Source: Lolium rigidum
Lineage: Eukaryota; Streptophyta; Magnoliopsida; Poales; Poaceae
Direction of reading: 5' to 3'
Length of the DNA: 64,000 nt
Assembly: GCF_022539505.1 (NCBI RefSeq)
Contig: NC_061508.1
Coordinates: 31,242,256 to 31,306,255 of the forward strand
Shown here: in pieces, positions 9,954 through 21,730 of the stretch
Position numbering within the stretch: position 1 is the stretch's first letter
How the letters are laid out: every line of letters begins with the position of its first letter
Made by a program: the position numbers and the translations under genes
The notes under the pieces: model-generated
Seen by the model: only the letters and a program-made list of their open reading frames with translations
What the model was told of the DNA's origin: nothing
Database searches by the model: none

Positions 9954-10464
9954 ATTAGGGACTACTAGCATAGGACTAGTAGTAGTAGTAATCGGCTTCT
10001 GCTCTTTCTTCCTTGAGCGATCGGCTCTTCCCTGTAAAAGCCATTTTTATTAATGAAGAAAATATTTCTCAGCCGATTCTGCCTTCATACCAATTTTGCC
10101 GATTGTCAACGCAAGTCAACACGCAAAGAACCGATAGCAGCGTATCGGTCTTTCACTATCAAACGCCCATAACATCAAACTCAATTGCCAATTTAGACAG
10201 GTTCAAGCAAACATTCCTCAAATCCAGACGGTAACTTGATACCTGATCATGATGCTTTGTACCCCTAAAGTCGATGGCTGTGCATCGGCTGTTTTGTTCT
10301 TAAGTCGATGTCCGTGCATCGGTTGTACTTAGCATCCTGTTGCTTCATACATAAATTTTTCTTACCGGCCGATTCCATACATCGGCCCCCATATTCCAAG
10401 TTGGAAAATTTTGATTTTTGTTTTTACCGGCCGATTTAAAATCGTCCCCGTATTTCACCGCCCA
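9954..10464. other. Non-coding 3' region of element C with gccgat/atcggc words
   Basis: No ORF is supported. The hexamers gccgat and atcggc recur many times on both strands, including a direct repeat of about 35 bp (aagtcgatggctgtgcatcgg at about 10268, aagtcgatgtccgtgcatcgg at about 10302). It lies between the ends of the convergent integrase and antisense reading frames, so it probably contains the 3' ends of both transcripts. Confidence 0.5.
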
Positions 10465-10657
10465 TCATCCCACATACTTGGGAAATACTTCTTGAGATGC
10501 TGGCCATTGACGGCTCACCGGGAACTTCACACCATCCAACTGTTCGAGCATATATGCATTGCCCTTTAGGACCTGGTCAACCCTGTACGGCCCGTGCCAA
10601 TTTGGAGACCATTTACCATACGCCTTGTCCTTAGTCCCCAACGGCAACACAGCTTCC
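10465..10657 (-). pseudogene. Integrase C-terminus of element C (distal piece)
   Basis: The frame reads LPLGTKDKAYGKWSPNWHGP, then YRVDQVLKGNAYMLEQLDG and a stop at 10465. This is the GPY/F-type C-terminal module of gypsy integrases (WHGPYRV). It continues the frame broken at 18865, where GDLVWE lies next to the insertion. The intervening 8.2 kb is element D with a cttcc target duplication. Confidence 0.8.
10653..10657. repeat. Target duplication cttcc, left copy
   Basis: Matches cttcc at 18860-18864 on the other side of element D. Confidence 0.92.
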
Positions 10658-12257
10658 TGATGGCGTGTATTTCACACGTTCGTTGGGCAACCCCAAGAGG
10701 AAGTTATGATGAGCACAGCAGCAAGTTTTCCCTCAGAAAGAAACCAAGGTTTATCGAACCAGGAGGAGCCAAGAAGCACGTTGAAGGTTGATGGCGGCGG
10801 GATGTAGTGCGGCGCAACACCAGAGATTCCGGCGCCAACGTGGAACCTGCACAACACAACCAAAGTACTTTGCCCCAACGAAACAGTGAGGTTGTCAATC
10901 TCACCGGCTTGCTGTAACAAAGGATTAACCGTATTGTGTGGAAGATGATTGTTTGCGGAGAAAACAAGTAGAAACAAGTATTGCAGTAGATTGTATTTCA
11001 ATGAAAGAGAATTGGACCGGGGTCCACAGTTCACTAGAGGTGTATCTCCCATAAGACGAACGAGCATGTTGGGTGAACAAATTACAGTTGGGCAATTGAC
11101 AAATAAAGAGAGCATGACCATGCACATACATATCATGATGAGTATAGTGAGATTTAATTGGGCATTACGACAAAGTACATAGACCGCCATCCAACCGCAT
11201 CTATGCCTAAAAAGTCCACCTTCGAGTTATCATCCGAACCCCTCCAGTATTAAGTTGCTAGCAACGAGACAATTGCATTAAGTATGGTGCGTAATGTAAT
11301 CAACAACTACATCCTTAGACATAGCATCAATGTTTTATCCCTAGTGGCAACAAGCACAACACAACCTTAGAACTTTCGTCACATCGTCCTGGTGTCAATG
11401 CAGGCATGAACCCACTATCGAGCATAAGTACTCCCTCTTGGAGTTAAAAGCATCTACTTGGCCGAGCATCTAATAATAACGGAGAGCATGCAAGATCATA
11501 AACAACACATAAGCATAACTTTGATAATCAACATAACAAGTATTCTCTATTCATCGGATCCCAACAAACGCAACATATAGAATTACAGATAGATGATCTT
11601 GATCATGTTAGGCAGCTCACAAGATCCGACAATGATAGCACAATGGGGAGAAGACAACCATCTAGCTACTGCTATGGACCCATAGTCCAGGGGTAGACTA
11701 CTCACTCATCACTCCGGAGGCGACCATGGCGGTGTAGAGTCCTCCGGGAGATGATTCCCCTCTCCGGCGAGGTGCCGGAGGCGATCTCCGGGATCCCCGA
11801 GATGGGATCGGCGGCGACGGCGTCTCGGTAATGTTTTCCGTATCGTGGCTCTCGGTACTGGGGGTTTCGTCACGGAGGCTATTTGTAGGCGGAAGGGCAA
11901 GTCAAGAGGCGGCACGGGGGCCCACACCACAGGCCGGCGCGGCCAGGGGTGGGGCCGCGCCGCCCTAGGGTTTGGCCACCCCGTGGCCCCTCTTCGTCTC
12001 GTCTTCGGTCTTCTGGAAGCTTCGTGAGAAAATAGGCCTCTGGGCTTTTATTTCGTCCAATTCCGAGAATATTTCTTTACTAGGATTTCTGAAACCAAAA
12101 ACAGCGAAAAACAAGCAATCGGCACTTCGGCATCTTGTTAATAGGTTAGTTCCGTGAAAATGCACGAATATGACATAAAGTGTGCATAAAACATGTAGAT
12201 AACATCAATAATGTGGCATGGAACACAAGAAATTATCGATACGTTGGAGACGTATCA
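10658..12257 (-). repeat. 3' LTR of element D (1600 bp)
   Basis: Starts TGATACGTCTCCAACG on the minus strand at 12257 and ends CACGCCATCA at 10658, directly against the target duplication cttcc. Aligns with 17261-18859 over its full length. Confidence 0.92.
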
Positions 12258-12294
12258 GCATCCCTAAGCTTAGTTCTCGCTCGTCCCGAGCGAG
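12258..12294 (-). other. Polypurine tract and adjoining hairpin of element D
   Basis: Directly inside the 3' LTR the minus strand reads AAGCTTAGGGATGC before TGATACG. Next to it is a perfect 8-bp hairpin: ctcgctcg (12276-12283), loop tcc, cgagcgag (12287-12294). The tract has one substitution compared with two internal copies of the same motif (14155-14168 and 14214-14227). Confidence 0.65.
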
Positions 12295-14800
12295 TAAAAC
12301 GATAACAAAGATAATTTACGGAGTGACATGCCATCATAAACTTGATCATACTATTTGTAAAGCATATGTAGAGAATGCAGCGATCAAAACAATGGTGATG
12401 ACATGAGTAAACAAGTGAATCATAAAGCAAAGACTTTTCATGAATAGCACTTCAAGACAAGCATCAATAAGTCTTGCATAAGAGTTAACTCATAAAGCAA
12501 TAATTCAAAGTAAAGGTATTGAAGCAACACAAAAGAAGATTAAGTTTCAGCGGTTTCTTTCAACTTGTAACATGTATATCTCATGGATATTGTCAACATA
12601 GAGTAATATAATAAGTGCAATAAGCAAGTATGTAAGAATCAATGCACAGTTCACACAAGTGTTTGCTTCTTGAGGTGGAGAGAAATAGGTGAACCGACTC
12701 AACATTGAAAGTAAAAGAATGGTCCTCATAGAGGAAAAGCATCGATTGCTATATTTGTGCTAGAGCTTTGATTTTGAAAACATGAAACAATTTTGTCAAC
12801 GGTAGTAATAAAGCATATGCATCATGTAAATTATATCTTATAAGTTGCAAGCCTCATGCATAGTGTACTAATAGTGCTCGCACCTTGTCCTAATTAGCTT
12901 GGACTACCCGGATTATCACCGCAATACATATGCTTTAACCAAGTTTCACAAAGGGGTACCTCTATGCCGCCTGTACAAAGGTCTAAGGAGAAAGCTCGCA
13001 TTTGGATTTCTCGCTTTTGATTATTCTCAACTTAGACATCCATACCGGGACAACATAGACAACGGATAATGGACTCCTCTTTTAATGCTTTAAGCATTTG
13101 ACAACAATTAATTCTTTTCTCATTAGAGATTTGAGGATATTTGTCCAAAACTGAAACTTCCACCATGAATCATGGCTTTAGTTAGCGGCCCAATGTTCTT
13201 CTCTCACAATATGCATGCTCAAACCATTCAACTCGGTGTAGATCGCCCTTACTTCGTGACAAGACGAACATGCATAGCAACTCACATGAAATTCAACAAT
13301 GAGTTGATGGCGTTCCCCGATAAACATGGTTATCGCACAACAAGCAACTTAATAAGAGATAAAGTGCATAATTACATATTCAATACTACAATAGTTTTTA
13401 AGCTATTTGTCCCATGAGCTATATATTGCAAAGGTGAATGATGGAATTTTAAAGGTAGCACTCAAGCAATTTACTTTGGAATGGCGGGAAAATACCATGT
13501 AGTATAGGTAGGTATGGTGGACACAAATGGCATAGTGGTTGGCTCAAGTATTTTGGATGCATGAGAAGTATTCCCTCTCGATACAAGGTTTAGGCTAGCA
13601 AGGCTTATTTGAAACAAACACAAGGATGAACGGTACAGCAAAACTCACATAAAAGACATATTGAAAGCATTATAAGACTCTACACCGTCTTCCTTGTTGT
13701 TCAAACTCAAAACTAGAAATTATCTAGACCTTAGAGAAACCAAATATGCAAACCAAATTTTAGCATGCTCTATGTATTTCTTCATTAATGGGTGCAAAGC
13801 ATATGATGCAAGAGCTTAAACATGAGCACAAAAATTGCCAAGTATCACATTACCCAAGACATTTATAGCAATTACTACATGTATCATTTTCCAATTCCAA
13901 CCATATAACAATTTAACGAAGGAGAAACTTCGCCATGAATACTATGAGTAGAAACCAAGGACATATTTGTCCATATGCTACAGCGGAGCGTGTATCTCTC
14001 CCATAAAGTGAATGCTAGGATCCATTTTATTCAAACAAAACAAAAACAAAAACAAACCGACGCTCCAAGAAAAAGCACATAAGATGTGGCCGAATAAAAA
14101 TGTAGTTTCGGGGAGGAACCTGATAATTTGTCGATGAAGAAGGGGATGCCTTGGGCATCCCCAAGCTTAGACGCTTGAGTCTTCTTGATATATGCAGGGG
14201 TGAACCACCGGGTGCATCCCCAAGCTTAGAGCTTTCACTCTCCTTGATCATGTTGCATCATACTCCTCTCTTGATCCTTGAAAACTTCCTCCACACCAAA
14301 CTCGAAACAACTCATTAGAGGGTTAGTGCACAATATAAATTGACATATTCAGAGGTGACACAATCTTTCTTAACACTTCTGGACATTGCATAATGCTACT
14401 GGACATTAGTGGATCAAAGAAATTCATCCAACATAGCGAAAGAGGCAATGCGAAATAAAAGGCAGAATCTGTCAAAACAGAACAGTTCGTATTGACGAAT
14501 TTTAAAATGGCACCAGACTTGCTCAAATGAAAATGCTCAAATTGAATGAAAGTTGCGTAAATATCTGAGGATCATGCACGTAAATTGGCATAATTTTCTG
14601 AGCTTCCTGCAGGGCAGTGGGCTCAGATTCGTGACAGCAAAGAAATCTGGAACTGCGCAGTAATCCAAATCTAGTACTTACTTTTCTATCAACGGCTTAA
14701 CTTGGCACAACAAAACTCAAAACTAAGATAAGGAGAGGTTGCTACAGTAGTAAACAACTTCCAAGACACAAAATAAAAACAAAGTACTGTAGGTAAAAAC
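12295..14800 (-). other. Long 3' untranslated region of element D
   Basis: About 2.5 kb between the gag-protease stop and the 3' LTR has no frame longer than about 80 codons and no retroelement motif. It is AT-rich. It holds two internal copies of the polypurine motif and a 9-bp hairpin at 14142-14162 (ggggatgcc, loop ttg, ggcatcccc). Autonomous relatives carry pol at this position. Confidence 0.7.
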
Positions 14801-14849
14801 ATGGGTTGTCTCCCATAAGCGCTTTTCTTTAACGCCTTTCAGCTAGGCG
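14801..14849 (-). other. Paired stem-loops just after the gag-protease stop
   Basis: Two short dyads lie within 15 bases of the stop at 14863: atggg/cccat around a six-base loop (14801-14816), and cgcct/aggcg around a seven-base loop (14833-14849). The palindrome aagcgctt (14817-14824) sits between them. Element A has the second dyad at its left edge (12-29). Confidence 0.5.
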
Positions 14850-14862
14850 CAGAAAGTGTGTA

Positions 14863-17004
14863 TCAAGTAACATCGAGAGATGAAGCATCAACATCATAAT
14901 TTGTTCTAATAATAGAATCATAAGGTACCTTCATTCTCTTTCTAGGGAAGTGTTCCATACCTTTCTTGAGAGGAAATTGATATTTTATATTACCTTCCCT
15001 CATATCAATAATAGCACCAACAGTTCGAAGAAAAGGTCTTCCCAATATAATTGGACAAGATGCATTGCATTCAATATCCAAGACAAAAAAATCAACGGGA
15101 ACAAGATTATTGTTAACGGTAATGCGAACATTATCAACTTTACCCAAAGGTTTCTTTGTAGAATGATCAGCAAGATTAACATCCAAATAACAATTTTTCA
15201 GCGGTGGCAAGTCAAGCATATTATAAATTTTATTCGGCATAACAGAAATACTTGCACCAAGATCACATAAAGCATTACAATCAAAATCTTTAACCTTCAT
15301 CTTAATGATGGGCTCCCAACCATCCTCTAGCTTTTTAGGAATAGAGGCTTCGCGCTCTAGTTTCTCTTCTCTAGCTTTTATAAGAGCATTTGTAATATGA
15401 TGCGTGAAAGCCAAATTTATAGCACTAGCATTAGGACTTTTAGCAAGTTTTTGCAAGAACTTTATAACTTCAGAGATGTGGCAATCATAAAAATTCAAAC
15501 CATTATAATCTAAAGCAATGGGATCATCATCCCCAATGTTGGAAAAAATTTCAGCAGCTTTATCACAGGCAGTTTCAGCAGTTTCAGGCAGTTTTTCGCG
15601 CTTTGCATTAGAAGTGGAAACATTGCTAACACCAATTCTTTTATTAGTATGAGTAGGAGGTGCAGCAACATGTGTAGCATTAGCATTACTAGTGGTGGTA
15701 ATAGTCCAAACTTTAGCTATATTCTTCTCTTTAGCTAGTTTTTCATTTTCTTCTCTATCCCACCTAGCACGCAGTTCAGCCATTAATCTTATATTCTCAT
15801 TAATTCTAACTTGGATGGCATTTGCTGTAGTAGTAATTTTATCATCTAAATCCTCAGGTTTAGCAGCCATTTTATTAATTAAAGAAGATTGTGATGCAGA
15901 CATGTATGAGATTCGGGTTTCAGCACTAGCAAGTTTAGTTTGCAACCCCGAGATTTCCCTATTCAAATTTTCAAGTTGATTTCCTATATTCTTCAACAAG
16001 GTAGATTGCTCATTCATAATTTTAGTAAACAATTTATTTTGCTCATATTGTGATTGCATAAAACTCTTGGTGGATCTTTCAATTTCTAACATCTTTTCTT
16101 CATTAGGTGAAGCATATCTACCATAAGAGTTACCATTAGCGGAGTATGGTCTAGAATCATTGTGATTGTTATTTTTAATGAAATTCACATCAACATATTC
16201 TTTTTGAGCAACTAATGATGCTAACGGAACATTATTAGAATTAACATTAGGCCTACCATTCGCAAGCATAGACATAATAGCATCAACCTTATCATTCAAG
16301 GAAGAGGATTCTTCAACAGAATTTACCTTCTTACCTTGTGGAGCTCTTTCCGTGTGCCATTCAGAGTAGTTGATCATCATATTATCAAGAAGCTTTGTTG
16401 CTTCACCAAGAGTGATGGACATAAAGGTACCTCCAGCAGCTGAATCCAATAAATTCCACGAAGAAAAATTTAGTCCTGCATAGAAGGTTTGGATGATCAT
16501 CCAAGTAGTCAGTCCATGGGTTGGGCAATTTTTAACAAGAGATTTCATTCTTTCCCAAGCTTGAGCAACATGTTCAGTATCTAATTGTTTAAAATTCATT
16601 ATGCTACTCCTCAAAGATATAATTTTAGCAGGGGGATAATATCTACCAATAAAAGCATCCTTGCATTTAGTCCATGAATCAATACTATTCTTAGGCAGAG
16701 ATAGCAACCAATCTTTAGCTCTTCCTCTTAATGAGAAAGGGAACAATTTTAGTTTAATAATATCACCATCTACATCTTTATATTTTTGCATTTCACATAG
16801 TTCAACAAAATTATTGAGATGGGCAGCAGCATCATCGGAACTAACACCGAGAAAATTGATGGTTCATGACAAGATTCAATGAAAGCGGGTTTAATTTCAA
16901 AGAATTCTCGCTGTAGTAGCAGGTGGAGCAATAGGTGTGCATAAGAAATCATTATTATTTGTGCTAGTGAAGTCACACAACTTAGTATTTTCAGGGTTGG
17001 CCAT
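14863..17004 (-). pseudogene. gag-protease of element D, nearly intact
   Basis: A 642-residue open frame (16791-14863) holds most of the protein; the expected ATG is at 17004. The gag domain shows SLRGRAKDWLLSLPKNSIDS, then WTKCKDAFIGRYYPPAK. A long coiled-coil-like segment follows (SLINKMAAK region, ENIRLMAELRARWDREENEK). Next is the protease core CDLGASISVMPNK, with VLDIECNASCPIILGRPF downstream. The first about 70 codons are out of frame. One visible cause is at 16907-16910, where D reads ttctcgctg and A reads ttctgctg. Correct that base and others upstream and the protein could be whole. Likely role: Gag particle and its maturation protease, supplied by a non-autonomous element. Confidence 0.8.
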
Positions 17005-17230
17005 TTTAGCAATAGTAAATAAAGCAAACTAGATAAAGTAAATGCAAGTAAACTAAATTTTTTTGTGTTTTTGATATAGCAAACAAGACAGTAAATAAAG
17101 TAAAACTAGCAACTAATTTTTTTGTATTTTGATTTAGTGCAGCAAACAAAGTAGTAAATAAAATAAAGCAAGACAAAAACAAAGTAAAGAGATTGAGAAG
17201 TGGAGACTCCCCTTGCAGCGTGTCTTGATC

Positions 17231-17249
17231 TCCCCGGCAACGGCGCCGT
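17231..17249 (-). other. Primer binding site of element D (tRNA-Asp type)
   Basis: Minus strand GGCGCCGTTGCCGGGGA, about 11 bases inside the 5' LTR end (17261). Confidence 0.8.
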
Positions 17250-17260
17250 GAAAATATGCT

Positions 17261-18859
17261 TGATGGCGTGTATTTCACACGTTCGTTGGGCAACCCCAAG
17301 AGGAAGGTATGATGAGCACAGCAGCAAGTTTTCCCTCGAGAAAGAAACCAAGGTTTATCGAACCAGGAGGAGCCAAGAAGCACGTTGAAGGTTGATGGCG
17401 GCGGGATGTAGTGCGGCGCAACACCGGAGATTCCGGCGCCAACGTGGAACCTGCACAACACAACCAAAGTACTTTGCCCCAACGAAACAGTGAGGTTGTC
17501 AATCTCACCGGCTTGCTGTAACAAAGGATTAACCGTATTGTGTGGAAGATGATTGTTTGCAGAGAAAACAGTAGAAACAAGTATTGCAGTAGATTGTATT
17601 TCAGTAAAGAGAATTGGACCGGGGTCCACAGTTCACTAGAGGTGTATCTCCCATAAGACGAACAGCATGTTGGGTGAACAAATTACAGTTGGGCAATTGA
17701 CAAATAAAGAGAGCATGACCATGCACATACATATCATGATGAGTATAGTGAGATTTAATTGGGCATTACGACAAAGTACATAGACCGCCATCCAACCGCA
17801 TCTATGCCTAAAAAGTCCACCTTCGAGGTTATCATCCGAACCCCTCCGAGTATTAAGTTGCTAGCAACAGACAATTGCATTAAGTATGGTGCGTAATGTA
17901 ATCAACAACTACATCCTTAGACATAGCATCAATGTTTTATCCCTAGTGGCAACGAGCACAACACAACCTTAGAACTTTTCGTCACTCGTCCCGGTGTCAA
18001 TGCGGGCATGAACCCACTATCGAGCATAAGTACTCCCTCTTGGAGTTAAAAGCATCTACTTGGCCAGAGCATCTACTAATAACGGAGAGCATGCAAGATC
18101 ATAAACAACACATAAGCATAACTTTGATAATCAACATAACAAGTATTCTCTATTCATCGGATCCCAACAAACACAACATATAGAATTACAGATAGATGAT
18201 CTTGATCATGTTAGGCAGCTCACAAGATCCGACAATGATAGCACAATGGGGAGAAGACAACCATCTAGCTACTGCTATGGACCCATAGTCCAGGGGTAGA
18301 CTACTCACTCATCACTCCGGAGGCGACCATGGCGGTGTAGAGTCCTCCGGGAGATGATTCCCCTCTCCGGCGAGGTGCCGGAGGCGATCTCCGGGATCCC
18401 CCGAGATGGGATCGGCGGCGACAGCGTCTCGGTAATGTTTTCCGTATCGTGGCTCTCGGTATCGGGGGTTTCGTCACGGAGGCTATTTGTAGGCGGAAGG
18501 GCAAGTCAAGAGGCGGCACGGGGGGCCCACACCATAGGCCGGCGCGGCCGGGGTGGGGCCGCGCCGCCCTAGGGTTTGGCCACCCCGTGGCCCCTCTTCG
18601 TCTCGTCTTCGGTCTTCCGGAAGCTTCGTGAGAAAATAGGCCTCCGGGCTTTTATTTCGTCCAATTCCGAGAATATTTCTTTACTAGGATTTCTGAAACC
18701 AAAAACAGCAGAAAACAAGAATCGGCACTTCGGCATCTTGTTAATAGGTTAGTTCCAGAAAATGCACGAATATGACATAAAGTGTGCATAAAACATGTAG
18801 ATAACATCAATAATGTGGCATGGAACACAAGAAATTATCGATACGTTGGAGACGTATCA
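17261..18859 (-). repeat. 5' LTR of element D (1599 bp)
   Basis: Starts TGATACGTCTCCAACG at 18859 next to the target duplication cttcc (18860-18864) and ends CACGCCATCA at 17261. Confidence 0.92.
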
Positions 18860-18864
18860 CTTCC
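18860..18864. repeat. Target duplication cttcc, right copy
   Basis: Matches cttcc at 10653-10657. Confidence 0.92.
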
Positions 18865-19843
18865 CATACCAGATCGCCAACATGGAACTCCTTTGGATTC
18901 ACCTTTTTATTATATTCACGAGCTACCTTGGCATTGTTCTCCTTAATTTTCTCAAGTGACCAAAGCCTGAGTTCCGTCAGATCCTCAACGCTATCACTCA
19001 TCAGGGCTGCATACTCTTCAGTTGTCAAATCATTTTGAAACGTGACACGTCTCGACCCAGCCGTGATCTCCTAGGGTAACACGACTTCTTGTCCATAGAC
19101 CAGATGGTATGGCGAGGTTTTCACTGCTCCATGACATGACATGCATAAGCCCATAAAGCCTCCGACAACACCTTGTGCCAACGTCTAGGGTACTCGTCGA
19201 TCTTTCTCTTTATCAGCTTGATAAGGCTTTTGTTGGACGCTTCAGCCTGCCCATTTGCTTGAGCATAGTATGGGGATGATCGGATCAACTTAATTCCCAT
19301 GCTCTCGCAGAAATCTCTAAACTCGCGAGAAACGAAAACCGAACCTCCATCGGTCGTGATGGTCTGGGGAATCCCAAATCTGTGGATGACATGCTCTTTC
19401 ACGAAACTGATGACGTCCTTCGATGCCACAGACTTCATAGGGACAGCCTCCACCCATTTAGTGAAATAATCTGTGATGGCCAAGATCCACTCGTGGCCTT
19501 TGCTCGATGCAGGATGGATTTTTCCGATCATGTCCATGCCCCATCCTCGAAATGGCCAAGGCTTGATGATAGGGTTCATTGCTGATGCGGGAACCATCTG
19601 AATGCTCCCAAACTTCTGACATGCTTGGCACCCTTTATAGTAATTGAAACAGTCCTCAAGCATGGTGGGCCAATAAAACCCTGATCGCCTGATCAACCAC
19701 TTCATCTTATGAGCCGATTGATGAGTTCCACGAGCGCCTTCATGTACCTCGTGTAAGAGCCGATTTGACTCGGCTGTTCCCAAACATTTGAGAAGTAACC
19801 CTTCCAAGGTCCTCGTAGAACATGTCATCTCCAATAAGGACAT
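18860..19843 (-). pseudogene. Integrase of Tat element C (main part)
   Basis: The DNA-joining enzyme of element C. In order: an N-terminal zinc-binding HHCC region (HEVHEGARGTHQSAHK, then CFNYYKGCQACQ), and the catalytic core with Asp in ITDYFTKWVEAV, Asp in TTDGGSVFVS and Glu in NGQAEASNKSL, giving the D,D,E triad. The frame ends near 19121 (EALWAYACHV). Another frame from 19028 (SDSVEDLTELRLWSLEKIKE, then FHVGDLVWE) continues to the insertion of D at 18860; the two are out of register. The last 60 residues lie at 10465-10657. Confidence 0.8.
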
Positions 19844-19861
19844 ACTTCATAGCCTTGTACC

Positions 19862-20714
19862 TTATCCGTTTAGGTGCCCCCGAGCCGGATCTTTCAAGTA
19901 ATTGAAGATATCGGCTCTCCAATCATCTGGCTCCATGAAATGTATCTGGACATCGGCTCCTTCCACTGTCTCCTTATAGCCTGATGCCATCTGCGCGAGA
20001 TCGTTCGCCTCCGTATTCTGTGACCTCGGGACCCAGTTGAAGTTTATGTACCTAAACTGTGTCATCAACTCGCGGCAATGCATCCATAACGGGAAGAGCG
20101 ACTCGCTCTCACACTTGTATTCGTCCGTGAGCTGGGAGATCACCAACTTTGAGTCTCCAAAGAGTTCCACCGCTTCTGCCCCGGCTTCAATTAGCAACTC
20201 CATCCCCTTACGTATTGCTTCATACTCAGCAACATTATTGGTGCAAGGGGTAGATAGCCTGATGGAGAAGGTGTAGGTTGCCCCCCGGGGCGACACGAGT
20301 AGGATGCCGATGCCGCAACCATCATCGCAAACTGACCCATCGAAGAACATGGCCCATGCACGTATAGACAGTGCTGCTATATTAGTGTTGATCCGTTCCG
20401 CGATTAGATCAGCCAAGGCCTGTCCTTTGACTGCTTTCGCAGGTTGATACCGGAGATCCAATTCCGATAATGCAAACATCCATTTACCGAGTCGGCCTTT
20501 CAAAACAGGAGCCGACAGCATGTGCTTGATGACGTCTGATTTGCAGATGATGATGATTTCTGCCGGCAGAAAGATGTGGCGAAGCTTGGTGCAGGTAAAA
20601 AATAGGCAGAGGCACAACTTCTCGATCTCCGGGTACCTCGTCTCCGCATCCAACATCCTTCTCGCTGAGGTAGAAAGCAACTCTTTCCATGCCATCATAG
20701 ATTTGCACTACCAC
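19862..20714 (-). pseudogene. RNase H and archaeal-type RNase H of element C
   Basis: The frame starts in the end of the RT-linked RNase H (SDVIKHMLSAPVLKGRLGKW, then SELDLRYQPAKAVKGQALAD). It runs into a second RNase H: AMFFDGSVCDDGCG (Asp), NNVAEYEAIRKGM (Glu), ELFGDSKLVISQ (Asp) and QNTEANDLAQMA (Asp). All four catalytic acids of the second domain are present. The double RNase H is diagnostic of the Tat lineage. It would degrade the RNA strand during reverse transcription. The start of the first RNase H lies in other frames (20484-20714), so a shift is present. Confidence 0.82.
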
Positions 20715-20798
20715 CGAGGCGATAGAAGTATCGGCTATCGACGAGTAAATATAGAATGGCTCTGTCTTGTCGAGGCGGAACCAACACGGGCGGCTTCG

Positions 20799-21718
20799 TT
20801 AGATATTCTTTAATCTCATCAAACGCTCGCTGTTGCTCTGCCCCCGGTGAAACTCCTCATCGGGTTTGATTTTTACCGGTCCCATGAACGGCTCAATTCG
20901 TCTCGACAGATTAGAGATGAACCTTCTGACGAAATTGATTTTGCCGATGAGACTCTGGAGTTCCTTCTTGGTCGTCGGTGGCTTCATCGTTCGCACTGCC
21001 TCTAGACTTTTCAGGCCGATCTCAATTCCACGTTCATGAACTAGGAAGCCCAGGAATTGACCGGCCGTCACACCAAAAGCACACTTCTATGGATTCATTC
21101 TGAGTCCGAACTTTCTAGTTCGGTCCAGGATGCGTCGCAAATCCTACAGGTGTCCTTCCACTGAGACAGACTTGACCACCACGTCATCGATGTAGATCTC
21201 TACCAACTTGTCGATCAGATCATGAAAGATGTAATTCATGACTCGTTGGTACGTTGCACCGGCATTCTTCAGCCCAAATGTCATGACCACATACTCGAAC
21301 AAGCCCACCGAACCCGGTACTCTGAAGGCTGTCTTATGTATATCTTCTGGAGCCATGAAAATCTGGTTGTAACCGGCGTTGCCATCCATGAAGCTTAAAA
21401 CCTTATGACCAGCCGCTGCATTGATCAACGTCTCCGCTACCGGCATAGGGTACTCATCCTTCGGAGTGGCTCGTTGAGATCGCGAAAATCTATGGCGACG
21501 CGCCATCGGCCGTCTTTCTTCTCCACGAGTACGATGCTAGATATCCACTCAGCATACCCGCATGGCCTGATGAACCCGGCGCTCAACATCTTCTCAATCT
21601 CTTTCTTGACTTCTTCTAGAATTTCGGCCTTCATCTGCCGTGCTCGTTGCTGGAACGGCCGAAATCCCTTCTTGAGAGGTAGCCGATGCTCAATGATGCT
21701 CCTGTCTAGCCCGGGCAT
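20799..21718 (-). pseudogene. Reverse transcriptase of element C
   Basis: RT blocks are spread over three frames. 21718-21437 has MLSAGFIRPCGYAEWISSIV, then LVEKKDGRWRVAIDFRDLN. 21506-21144 has KVLSFMDGNAGYNQIFMA, EYVVMTFGLKNAGATYQ and the active site YIDDVVVKS. 21071-20799 has the connection region FLGFLVHERGIEI, then TMKPPTTKKELQSLIGKINF. The catalytic Asp pair is intact, but one frameshift near 21470-21500 and a stop near 21090 break the protein. Grass Tat elements normally keep these in one frame. Confidence 0.85.
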
Positions 21719-21730
21719 CTTTGTATAATC

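Larger units (their letters stand above)
10658..18859 (-). mobile_element. Complete Sabrina-like element D (8.2 kb)
   Basis: This is a full-length minus-strand element with LTRs at 10658-12257 (3') and 17261-18859 (5'), flanked by a perfect 5-bp duplication cttcc (10653-10657 and 18860-18864). Inside are the tRNA-Asp-type PBS, one gag-protease frame, a 2.6-kb untranslated region and a polypurine tract. There is no RT, RNase H or integrase and no room for them, so it must be mobilised in trans. This matches what is known of Sabrina as non-autonomous. The LTRs differ by roughly 1-2 percent by eye, much of it at CAG/CTG sites. Confidence 0.9.

Noticed and set aside
9518..9971. Minus-strand Ser-rich and Arg-rich ORFs opposite the acidic ORF
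   Set aside because: They are mirror frames of the Asp/Glu codon runs on the plus strand.
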